Part shown: one piece after another, positions 43,386 through 53,259 of the stretch
Layout: each line of letters opens with the position of its first letter
Position numbering within the stretch: the stretch's first letter is position 1
Source of the DNA: Prostheceraeus crozeri
Lineage: Eukaryota > Platyhelminthes > Polycladida > Euryleptidae
Direction: 5' to 3'
NCBI GenBank assembly: GCA_907163375.1
Contig: CAJQUW010014353.1
Coordinates: forward strand, 124,001 to 188,000
Length of the DNA: 64,000 bases
The notes under the pieces: generated by a model
Seen by the model: the letters and a program-made list of their open reading frames with translations, nothing else
Databases searched by the model: none
What the model was told of the DNA's origin: nothing
Program-made: the position numbers and the translations under genes

Positions 43386-46019
43386 CGAAAATATTGTTGG
43401 ATGTCCGGCTTTTTCAATCGAAAATGGACTTCAAAGTCTAGAATTTGTGAAAAATACAAAGTGAAGGCTGTGGTGGTAGGAGTACACGTCAGTACGATCT
43501 TGAATCAAAATTGTTATTTAATTGGCGATCTAGCTACTTCACGATACCGCTTTAAAAATCGAAATACTGCTCCAAAATTAAGTTGCTGATCCGAATGTCT
43601 AATAATTGAAGTCTCTCAAATGCCATCTGTGGCAAGTTTTCGTGTAGAACACTTTGTTTTTTTATGTAGCAATTTGCCTCTCCGTTATGTGTGCTTCATG
43701 AAACCGCGCACAAGCGCAAGTACCGCCCCAATTACTCCATGAAACCGCTCCCAATACACAGCAAAGAAACCTATTCCTGTCACAAGAACTAATTGCTCTA
43801 CGAAATTGCAAAATACTTCCCCTAAAAGACAAGTGACACACAAATATTGAGCGATGATTTTGAGTAAAAAAATCAGTATGAATGTCAACTATAAGCTCTT
43901 AATAGACCCATTAGGATTTTTAAGTTTTCTACGATGAATTCGATGTCCATTTTCCCGAAAATGTGGTTAAACGCTGATAAGAAGTATCATGCACTTATAA
44001 GTAGCATATAACTGGACAGGTTTATAAATGCAGCCTACCTAGATCATCATTATCCATCGTCTAACATTTTTTAGTATGCTTAAAAAGAAAAGCGTTCTGC
44101 ACTTGGCATAATGCACTTTGCTTCTGAAAAGAATACACTTTTCTGCAAAAAATTAATAGCTACTTGTTTGCCTACTGTTTCCTTTTCGTGGCAGATATTC
44201 TAAGGCTGACCCCAAGTTTTTTTCGCTCTGCATCTTTGCTAAGATTCAAGTTTTTACAATTTTAGGGAATTAAGTTGCACACTTTTCTTACTGACCTTAT
44301 CCGATTATCAGTATATATCGGGTGTGGGGGAGGGCAAATGCTATACAAAAGGATTCTCTGGAACGATTTTTCTGGAATATATCCATTGTATGTATCGAAG
44401 CCAGGTGATTTATGTAAAAAATGAATTCAATTACTCCACGCGCATCCACTCTCATAAAGCAGCGTGATTATATTTCGAGAACTCTCAAACAAATTGCCTG
44501 GCTGATGTCCTATGCTTACATGTACAATTGAAGCATTTTGAGGATATTGCCAGTCATTGAACTTTTCAATCATTCACTCAGACAGATTCTTCCCAATCAG
44601 TAAAACATCATTCATACACTCATCGTCAGCTGATGATTGCACTGTGATTGCAGATGTATTACTTTTGTAATGGATACGCAGAGTTAATCGCTATCGAGGA
44701 ACGCGTGAGAGAATACATTTTTTAGATTATATCTTTCTGTAAAATGAATTATTCAGAGTCTGTTAATAGTGAAGTATGATTATGCCAAGTATGATCATTG
44801 GAAGCTGCGAAATTTGTTGCAATGTTGTCCAGCTAGACCATTACAGGCCAATACTATTATTACTAGGAAAGGTGTTGAATATATTTTATACATCTGCAAA
44901 TGTAATGGACAAGAATAATCGAAGTCTAGTCCCGGTACCGCACATAGATGTAAAATGTAGTGACTTGCTATTTTATTGTATTTATTGTATGAAATATTGA
45001 TCACGGAACATTGTATGTGATTTTCAATGAAATATATTTTGCTCGCATGTCTCCTTGACATGGCATACATTTCCTGTGGAAAGTACATGCTAAATAGAAT
45101 TCCATTTCTTCATGCGGTGCGATGCTTATTTTGATGAGTGCACAATACTCACGAATTCCGTTTAAACCAGACGTCAGAAAACATTTTCCCAATGCTTACA
45201 AATTCCTCTGTTGAGCATCCGGTTAAATGCGAGGGCTTTGACAATGCTCAATATCTAAATAATTTGAATGCCTTTTACGCATCTTTTACTTTCAGTTTAG
45301 GTAAATCAATTCATACATAGAACTCTGTTCATGCATAGATCGAACTGAATTTGTCTAGAGTTCCTTTACCTAACAGTCAGGACCTTTGTGCCCAATCACC
45401 TTTTGATGTCAATATATGATTTCTATCACCGCTTCGGATGATGATTATGAGACACAGAAGTAGACACACACTAGCAGAAGCCCCCGCCTATAGGCGTGGT
45501 TGTTATCTCGATATTGTTTAATTGATAAATACTGTTTATGCGTGTTTTAATGAAAAATATTGCTTGGTATATCATCCTAAATGCACTGTATTCAATTATA
45601 CTGTCACAACGGCCTTGGAGATTTTCCGATTGTAGTCAATACCTCTTCTTGAGAGATTGGACGAAAAACTTCGATAAAATAGCAGGATCCATAAAAGCAT
45701 TTTGAATCTCAAAACTTGATTTTCACATTTTTTCATTCAAAGAGACACCTATCACAGAAGTTTAAATCTGGTGAGTATAGGGCCTAGGTGATGTTGACTG
45801 CCAAACAGTATCGACATCTCGACGTGTTCAGAATTTCTTTGTTTTTGACAGTGGGGACTCGAGTTGTTGATCAACGAAGGAGTTGGTGCAGCCGCAAAGG
45901 GTCAGATCTTAGACTATTTTCTCACCTGTTCTCGGTCCAGGTCTCGTCTTGAATAACGCGGTCAAACTTGTTCATTCAGGTCTCTTTAACGATTTCTGAT
46001 TGAGATGGTGCATTTTTGC

Positions 46020-46440
46020 GAAGCTCATAGAGTCTAATGCGTGAGGAAATGATTTGGAGTAATTCCGAAATTATCAGTATCAGTCCAATGAATTTTTGCG
46101 AAATCAGAAATTACACAATTAGCTTTGTCAATTGGAACGCTGGGGTAGAGGTTCACAACATCTAAAGAAATGAAGATGGAATTTTTGGCTATGTCATTAG
46201 AGTTGAATTTCTCGAAGTCATTCATTTGTTGTAAAGATCCTGACAGATGTACTGGTACGTATTTGGTCAATTGATTCAAAAATTATACCACAAAGGCAAT
46301 CGATCTTGTTTCCTGGTGTATTCGCAACCGAAGCTATAGGCCTCAGGGGAAACGAATTTTTATCATTTTTCTCCCTATGATGTTTGATTAATGCATAGAA
46401 ATATGTATTAATAAGACGCCAATCAGTGCAAGTTAACCAT
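46020..46440 (-). mobile_element. Penelope-like reverse transcriptase fossil fragment
   Basis: On the minus strand the words FPLRPIASVANTPGNKID and FISLDVVNLYPSVPIDKA are the template-grip and catalytic-Asp blocks typical of Penelope-like elements (L-D-V-V-x-L-Y-x-x-I/V-P). Only this part of the domain is left. The fragment is broken and looks old; no ends were found. Confidence 0.78.
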
Positions 46441-47464
46441 TGATAATGTTGTCGTATACCCCAGAATTGTATTGGAAAATAAACAAAATAAATGCTGTCC
46501 TTAGTTTCGACGGGTATTTAAATGTACATTGTATCTTGTGAAGTCTTCTTAGTCATGAGCTGTCAATCTATGTAGCAAATACCATGTCTCATGCATCTTC
46601 AAACTGATACCTTTGCTCATAAATCATTTGCCTATAACAACAAAATACATTGAAGCCATTGAAGCACTGAAATTGGGCGGCAACTTGTCACTATGCTTTC
46701 GCAGGCGAATGAGCGGGAGAAAGGTAACGCTCCCAAACTGTCTCGCTTTCTGGATTACAATCTTGGAATGCATGTCGCAGGTTTCTGCTTTGATCAAATA
46801 TACTAGAGTTGAACACGAACTCATTTTCTCAGCATTTCCAAACGCCCACGATGTTTATCGTGACTCGTAGTCTATTCGAGAATGAGTTGATCGTCGCCTG
46901 ACTTGCTTCGACTTATTCATCTGGAGGGGTAATAACTCCTTAAAATGTGGTGGAATTGAGATTGAGAATTACATAACCAAATGAACTCTACGACTTCATT
47001 CATTTTCATGTTTGCTTCCTCTTGTAAAACCTCAGACAATCAATCGAATGCTTCTAAAAATAATCCCCATGATTTCCCTAGATGTGTCTACTTTGAATCT
47101 CAAATTACCAAGCAGACGGGATGGGTCGAGAATTTCCGATTGAGGGGAGATGTGGATCGGAATCATCAAGGAGGCGGAGTACTTGCATTCTTCACTTCCT
47201 GTGAGGAAAGAAACGAATCATTCGATATCCTATCACATTCATGCAGAGCTATTCTTATGTAGATCATTTTCTCCATTTTCAGAAGTATTTTAAGAGCTGA
47301 GTATTCAAAAAGCATATACACTCCATTGAAGAAATCTTAATTATCTAATAGGCATACGCACATGTACATCCATAATTTTGTACATATCAAGTGAAGAAGC
47401 TTTAGTGTCGCAACTCGCAACTCTTCCATTTGAGCTGAAGTTGAAGTTGTACATGTCGGGATCC

Positions 47465-47560
47465 GTGATTCCGTGGCTCAGGGGTTAAGAACATGGACTA
47501 GCATTCACAGGGTGATGAGTTCAAATGTGACCACAAACAAGAGGAGGTATGGGTTGGGAG
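47465..47560 (+). repeat. tRNA-like SINE head, family 3
   Basis: An A box (CCGTGGCTCAGGGGTTAAG) and a weak B box (GAGTTCAAATGTG) lie 40 bp apart. The sequence then runs straight into the hAT end at 47561, suggesting that the hAT landed in or beside this SINE. Confidence 0.55.
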
Positions 47561-47961
47561 TAGGGGTCGCATTACCGGGGTATTTTTGGAAAACCGGTAA
47601 TTCGGTAATCCAGTTGCGACAAAACCGGTAATACCGGTAATTACCGGTTTTCTGATAATTAATATTGTATCTAACAAGGCAGATAAAATACTAATTACAT
47701 GTACATGTACGTTAGAAGGCCCTACATACAGTACGTGGAAAAACCTATTTTTCGAAACAGACACCGATTTAAATTATTACAATCTACAGAAGACTTATTT
47801 CACTGCTGGCCTCATACTACGGATCATCGAACGAGTAACACAAGGAAAAGCTTTTTGCGAATGCGTTTCAGAAAAGTCTAATTATGAGAACAAAATATCG
47901 GTGCATCAAACAATACGACAACAAACATCAAACATCACTGGCAGTCACTTACAACATTCCT

Positions 47962-48153
47962 TCAAAAGCAAATTCGCACGAAGAAAGCATAGCACGTCAA
48001 CGTTTTGTCGGAAAGGCGACTGCGCAGTTTATTACAGAAGTATCCGGCTGTAGAAAATGCTCTCTCAGACTCAACTGATGTGGGTGGTATGGTGAGCAAA
48101 TGGTCATAGACCCGCTGAAGATAGACTCCAAGTCCATCTCGATCTGTTCGCAT
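47962..48153 (-). pseudogene. hAT transposase C-terminal dimerisation domain
   Basis: Reads LQRVYDHLLTIPPTSVESER, then AFSTAGYFCNKLRSRLSDKT. This is the hAT C-terminal signature (L-x-I-P-x-T-S-V-x-S-E-R-x-F-S-x-A-G, then R-x-R-L). It is separated from the catalytic part (55997-57425) by 7.8 kb of inserted elements. A stop lies just upstream of the Met shown, so the gene is dead also for other reasons. Confidence 0.92.
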
Positions 48154-48453
48154 CGTGCGGTTGTATGTTTTTCATGCTCTCGCTGTTCGGTATTTTATAG
48201 TATTTTGGATGGTTATATGCTGTTCTTCAGTGCCGAGTTTTATATGTATGTGATCCATTGAGCGTTCTCTTTAACCTTCCCCCGACGAAGACATTTTTTG
48301 CGACATCACCGACGAAGCGGGGTATTTTTTTACCCCATTCGAATTTCTCTATTTAATTTCGTAGAAATATGTTTTTAAAAAGAAAACACATTTATAGGAT
48401 CAAGTTCTTTTAATAACAAAACTCAGTAAAAAAATTGAACCGGGAACTGCACA

Positions 48454-50183
48454 TCAGAGCTGCACATCAGAACTGCATAGAGAACAAGTAACACTGAAAT
48501 GTTCCTTGCAAACAAAACGTTTGCACTCCATGCAGCGAGTTTTGCATTTTCTGTCAAGAGCTCTCGGGCAAACAAAACATCTCCCAGAACTCGGAAGTGA
48601 TGCCACTTGATGGTCAAAAACTGAGGCAGTCGTGTCAGCAATATATCCATATTTCTTTGCAACTGACCTCAATTGTGTCGTAATTGATTGAAAATTGGTG
48701 TCTTTCCATTGCTGAATTCTTTGTCTGATTGCATTCTCAGCCAAATTCTATTTGTTCCAGATGAAGGCGTCGTTGTATTTTTACATTTCTTTTAAGAACG
48801 GCAGGATTTTTTTCAGTGAACAACACAAATGAATTTACGGCAGCGTCCAATAAAAAAGAAACAATTTTTGGTCCATCTGTTTGTGTACCGACGACAGGAA
48901 AATCCGGCAACCAGTTTATCAAAAGTGTCTACTGCACCTTTCGTTTCGTTGTACGCAATGATGATACTCGGTTTCTTTGCATCATCTCTTTCAACCGACT
49001 CGCTGTGATGTTCCGATGAAATGAATAACTGCTTTTGACTGATTGGGGACGTAAGAAACAATTGTCATTTGATTGTGAAACGCAAACATTTTGTTTTTTG
49101 CCTCTGTGGTAAGAACGTTGGTGGAATCTCCCTTTATTCTTTCGCAATGTTCCAATATGTGTCATTCATTCTTCCACAGATTCTCATTCAGCGAAACAGA
49201 TGAGAAAAAGTTATCGGTTGTTATGCCACGGCCAGTTCTGAAGTATGGTTTTGCAAGATCAAGTACAACTTCTTCTCCAACATTTTTCGATCTATTTGAC
49301 GAATGACTTTTCTTTCCAAGATAAGGTGTGACATCCAGCAGATAAGAAGTTTTGACGTCGTTGATACAGAAATACTTTATTCCGTATTTAGCAGGCTTAC
49401 TTGGAAGATATTGCCTGATATTGCCTGAAACTACACTTTCCTCGAAACGATTATAGTTCTTCATCGACACAAAGATGAGAGTATGGTTCGAAAGCTGTTC
49501 TTATCTTTGATCGGAAACGGTCGAAAACAAATCGCATTTTGTAAAACTTGTCACAGGAGGTCGCATCAGTTCGTCGTTCTTCAATATCATCAAATGTAAT
49601 GAATTTGAAATCAGCTTATAACGATCTCTTGAAAGGATTAGTGTGCAGAATTCCATGTAATGACATGAATTTGGATTCCATATTTCAGCGATGTCCACGT
49701 TCCTTTTCTTTGTAAGTCCGAGAAGAAGGCATACAGAAATATAGCCTTCAAGTTCCTCGAGCGAAATTTCTTTGGTATCATCTGGAATTCTTTTGTTGGT
49801 ACAATTGAGAATGAAACGCAGCATGGTCTCGTCCATTAATGAAAAAAGTCGGTTTCATCTTCACAATCCTTCACAGCGTAAGTTACACCGGGAGACACAC
49901 GAATGATGTTATGCCGTCTGAATGTCTTGGAGACTTCGTTTCCACTCAAAATTCCACGAATCAAATCTTCAGTATCATTATCACCTGTTTCAGAATCCGA
50001 ATTGTTATCACTGTCCAGATAAGATTGATCAATTATGTCTCCTTCTTCTTCGCCGAATTCACATTCATCACTCTCTGTTTCACTGGCATGGTCAGAATCT
50101 GCGTTTCTCTCGTCATCGTCAGAATTCTCCAGCATCGACGCTATGGATGCAGCTGACAATCGTGAACGTGAAGCCATAGAAAT
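48454..50183 (-). pseudogene. piggyBac transposase, several frameshifts
   Basis: The N-terminal acidic region (MASRSRLSAAS, then many D/E/S) is followed by the DDE domain: ISLEELEGYISVCLLLGLTK, QYLPSKPAKYGIKYF, YLLDVTPYLGKK, GITTDNFFSS and YNETKGAVDTFDKLV. The three catalytic Asp of the family are seen in LLDVTPYLGK, TTDNFFSS and KGAVDTFDKL. The Cys-rich C-terminal domain is CFVCPRALDRKCKTRC, then CKRFVC and CSLC, which in piggyBac binds the transposon end. The frame changes near 49836, 49163, 49000, 48900 and 48740, with a stop near 49500, so it is inactive. All domains are in order and none is missing. Confidence 0.93.
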
Positions 50184-50418
50184 AATTATTGCAATTGTGA
50201 AGGATACAGGCGCGTGAGGTTTGTCGCAAGACGGTGGAGCTGTGTTCACTATTCGACCAATGGCTTGCAATGTCGCTGCTGCCCAATCGGAGCGAATCTC
50301 AATCGGCTCACGTGATATTTCTTTAGAAGTCAGAATGAGAGATGAAAAGAAGTACAGTAGATTGACAGCAGCAACACCAATTTTTCAATGGTTCAATGTG
50401 AGACAGATATAATAACAT

Positions 50419-51695
50419 ATCAGAGTGTTCAAAAGAAACTGTGCACCTGATTATCATTTATGACCACTAAACAATGACTACATTCATGTCTAATGCATCG
50501 ATCAGTTAATATTGCATTGTTTGATGCTTGAACGATGCTCGAGAATACAATGTTTTCACAAAATCACTGTTTTCGCTGTTCAATTTCATTCATTCTTGAC
50601 AAAATGGTCTTGACTGTGCAACAGAGAACATTCCTGGTTGAACACACGTTTCGCTGTAATGGGCAATGCACAGATGAGGTTCGAAAACGATTCGAAGAGA
50701 ATTTCCAAATAAAGATCCTCCATACAGAAATTCTGTCAGAAGCCTGATAGCCAAGTTCAGAGAGACAGGATCGGTTCACGACGCAGACCGATCAGGCAGA
50801 CCATCAGTTTTGAACGCTGAAAAGATGGATGCGATTTCTGAGGCAATGACCAATAGCCCAAGCAAGTCCCTTCTACGAAGCGGACATCTCTCTTGGATCG
50901 GCTCATAACGCAGTGCGCAAATCTCTATCCGTACAAGGTTACGTGCTATCATGAACTGAAAGATACAGATTACGAGAAACGTGTTTATTGCAGGTTTGGA
51001 CATGTTCTTGATGACAATGGCGTTTTGAACAGCTGACGAAGCTTGGTTTCAGTTATGTCAACAGTCAAAATTCACGTCACTGGTCGACTGTCAATCCCCA
51101 TCAGTTCATTGAAAGCTCTCTCCATTCCGACAAAGTTGGTGTGTGGTGTGCAATGTCTCGTCGGAGAATTATTGGACCAATTTTTTTCATCACACCATTA
51201 ATGCAGAAAGGTATTGAGACGAAGTGATACTCCCCTTCATGAACGAACTATCAAGACAAGAGGCTATTTTCAGCAAGATGGAGCACCGCCGCACACGGCG
51301 AGCGTAAACTTGTCACGCCTGAAAGAAGCCTTTCCTAGTCGACTCATCTCCACTGGAATCTGGCCACCAAGGTCCCCCGATCTGAGCCCCTTAGATTTCT
51401 ACCTATGGGGAACCGTTAAAGAAAAAGTGTTCAAAAGGAAGCCACGCAACTTAGAAGAAATTCAACAGCACATCAGTGAAATCATTCAGGTCATAACTCA
51501 GGAAGAATTGGCTTCAGTGTTCAACAACATGAAAAAACGGATTGAATTGTGTATTCGAGAAAACGGAGGTCATTTTCACTGCTTCCCACATCTTTTTGTT
51601 ACTTGGTTATCATTAATACACAAATTACTTGATTTGGAATCATTTGTTTTGATTTTATATTAAGATTGTGCACAGTCACTTTTTGACACTCTGTA
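50419..51695 (+). mobile_element. Tc1/mariner-superfamily element nested in piggyBac
   Basis: Ends CAGAGTGTTCAAAAGAAACT and (reverse complement) CAGAGTGTCAAAAAGTGACT, both running on to GTGCAC, form inverted repeats of about 26 bp. TA dinucleotides lie next to both. It stands upstream of the piggyBac transposase start, in opposite orientation, which would separate that gene from its promoter end. Confidence 0.9.
50535..51600 (+). pseudogene. Tc1/mariner-superfamily transposase, decayed
   Basis: N-terminal helix-turn-helix region: MVLTVQQRTFLVEHTFRCNG, then VRKRFEENFQIKI. A middle part in other frames has DADRSGRPSVLNAEKMDAIS, LYPYKVTCYHELKDTDYEKR, WSTVNPHQFIESSLHSDKVG and VWCAMSRRRIIGPIFF. 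An intact C-terminal run of 149 codons holds YFQQDGAPPHTAS and WPPRSPDLSPLDFYLWG, the second and third Asp of the DDE/D triad, 38 residues apart. This transposase type is common in insects and other invertebrates. It has at least four frame changes; the last third is clean. Confidence 0.9.
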
Positions 51696-52110
51696 TATAG
51701 AGAGAGAAGCGCATGAGAACAAATAAAAGCGTCGTTTTTTTCATTTCTTACTCGTCACTCCATGCATTTGCATGCTTTACGTTGCTAAATTAATTGTAGG
51801 ACTAGAATACTAAGAGAAATCATTAATTCAGAAGAACATATGATCTAAAGACAAAATAATTTTTAATTTTAATAAGAAAAAAACCGACGTAGCCGGACGA
51901 GTGGGGTAATAAATACCCCACCCCCAAGGACGGCCATTTTTTTTCCTTTATATACAATACTATTATCATCAAATCTAAATTTTTTATTTTTAACAAGTGA
52001 GTTTTTGAACTTTAAACATCTACATGTAAAATATGTACAAAATGTAAACAATAAGTATCAAATACCTCTGTATCGAATTTTTTTTTTTTTTTTCGTCGGG
52101 GGAAGGTTAA

Positions 52111-52430
52111 ATTGGTGGAATTTGTAAATTTCGTTTCTAATCCAGTTTGGAGTTATCTCATTTGGAATATATTTGTGCCCATATTCTTGTGATCTGAATT
52201 CACTCGCGTTTGTGTGCAGATTTCTTGTGCTACATTGGATTTTCGCAGTGTCCGCGGTAGCTATTTTTGGCTGCAATCAGATATCTTTTACATTGCCGGC
52301 CTGTACAACGTACAACGTTGGCGTGACGTGAAGGTCACATGTTAAATTTCATTTGCTGGACTTATTGTGCTCCGTCCCTCTTTTCTTCTGTATTCAATTA
52401 TTCTTAGGATAAGCAGGCTTGACAATAACA
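52111..52430. other. sequence between piggyBac and LINE
   Basis: About 320 bp lie between the TTAA copy and the tRNA-like head of the LINE. A 57-codon minus-strand frame (IATADTAKIQCSTRNLHTNA) does not look like hAT. It may be LINE 5' sequence, hAT sequence, or part of yet another insertion; I cannot decide. Confidence 0.5.
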
Positions 52431-52438
52431 GTGCTGGT

Positions 52439-52510
52439 AGTGAGAGCGTGGTGTAGGGGTAACGTGTTTTTGTTCGTGACTAAAGTTTTAGCGTTCGAAC
52501 CCCTCTTCTA
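52439..52510 (+). promoter_or_regulatory. tRNA-like Pol III promoter pair at LINE 5' end
   Basis: A box GTGGTGTAGGGGTAACG and B box GCGTTCGAACCCC, 43 bp apart, with a GTGAGAG start: the layout of a tRNA gene without a clear acceptor stem. ORF1 begins at 52519, nine bases after it. It may be the LINE's own internal promoter or a SINE remnant. Confidence 0.6.
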
Positions 52511-52518
52511 CTTTTACA

Positions 52519-53259
52519 ATGGTTACTCCGAGTAGTAGAAATAAATACCCGCTCTAATAGTGCATCGAATGTTCTCACCATCAACGACGTTAAGGAATTA
52601 ATGAATACGCTAAAAGCAGAAATTATCGCCGACATGAAGTCCGAAATAAATGCAGTCAAGGCTAGTCTTGCAGAGATACATAATGAAATCAAGTGCATGG
52701 AAAAAGAGCTAAAGACATTCAAAGATAAATTAACTTCTCATGATGATGAAATCAAATTTATAAAAGGAGAATTGTTTAATCTTCCAGCGATGATTTTCAA
52801 TGAAATTGAAGAAAGAAATTCCCGTCTGAACAATGTTATTGTATCTGGAATCAATGAAGGGGAAGGCACTCTGGAAGAATGAAAAAATTACGATAAATAT
52901 TTTTTTGCCAACTTGCTTGATGAAGTCAATTTGAAAAATGCAATTTCGCAGGACGTTATTGGTCTTCATCGCATCGGTCGACCCAAATCTGACAGACCAC
53001 GTTTGTTAAAAATTATCTTTCGTTCTTCTGAGTCAAAGAAAAGTCTCCTAAAAAAAGCGAAGGATTTAAGAAACACTGGGCGATACAAAGCAGTGTTCGT
53101 CAATCCTGACAGGACACATGCTCAAATTGCAGAATTCGCAGACTTCGTAATGAATTGAATGAGAGGAGAGCAAATGGTGAGGATGTGGTTATTTATAGAC
53201 AGCGTGTTATGCAGAGATCTAATGTTCGATCAGCGCCGATCTCAAATAATTTTCTGTGA
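52519..53259 (+). pseudogene. LINE ORF1 protein, two frameshifts and a stop
   Basis: ATG at 52519 (MVTPSSRNK), then a frame change near 52550. A coiled coil follows (ELMNTLKAEIIADMKSEINA, with heptads to about 52790). Then an RRM-like nucleic acid-binding part (SRLNNVIVSGINEGEG, DVIGLHRIGRPK, PRLLKIIFRSSESKKSLLKK) and a basic tail (ELNERRANGEDVVIYRQRVM). A TGA stands at 52880-52882 and a second frame change lies near 53145. ORF1p of such LINEs binds the element RNA. The true stop at 53257-53259 overlaps the beginning of the ORF2 frame. Confidence 0.85.

Larger units (their letters stand above)
43271..47464. other. non-coding, SINE-1 piece, retroelement fragment, possible exon
   Basis: A SINE-1 body fragment at 43320-43385 (-), a Penelope-like fragment at 46020-46440 (-) and a possible PLAT-like exon at 47082-47200 (+, see findings). 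The open stretches at 44776-45000 and 45138-45320 are unrecognised. Confidence 0.55.
48275..52106 (-). mobile_element. piggyBac transposon, TTAA-flanked
   Basis: A perfect 15-bp terminal inverted repeat, CCTTCCCCCGACGAA, is flanked on both sides by TTAA (48271-48274 and 52107-52110), the target that piggyBac duplicates. Subterminal inverted words (CGAAGCGGGGTA and GGGGTAATAAATACCCC) occur near both ends. It carries a transposase on the minus strand. In the promoter-side region it carries a foreign element at 50419-51695. It landed in the hAT at 47561-57607. A poly-T run of about 20 sits just inside the right end. Confidence 0.96.

Noticed and set aside
45138-45320. Frame with NAQYLNNLNAFYASF, like a LINE segment
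   Set aside because: The likeness is limited to one short word and no reverse transcriptase block adjoins.
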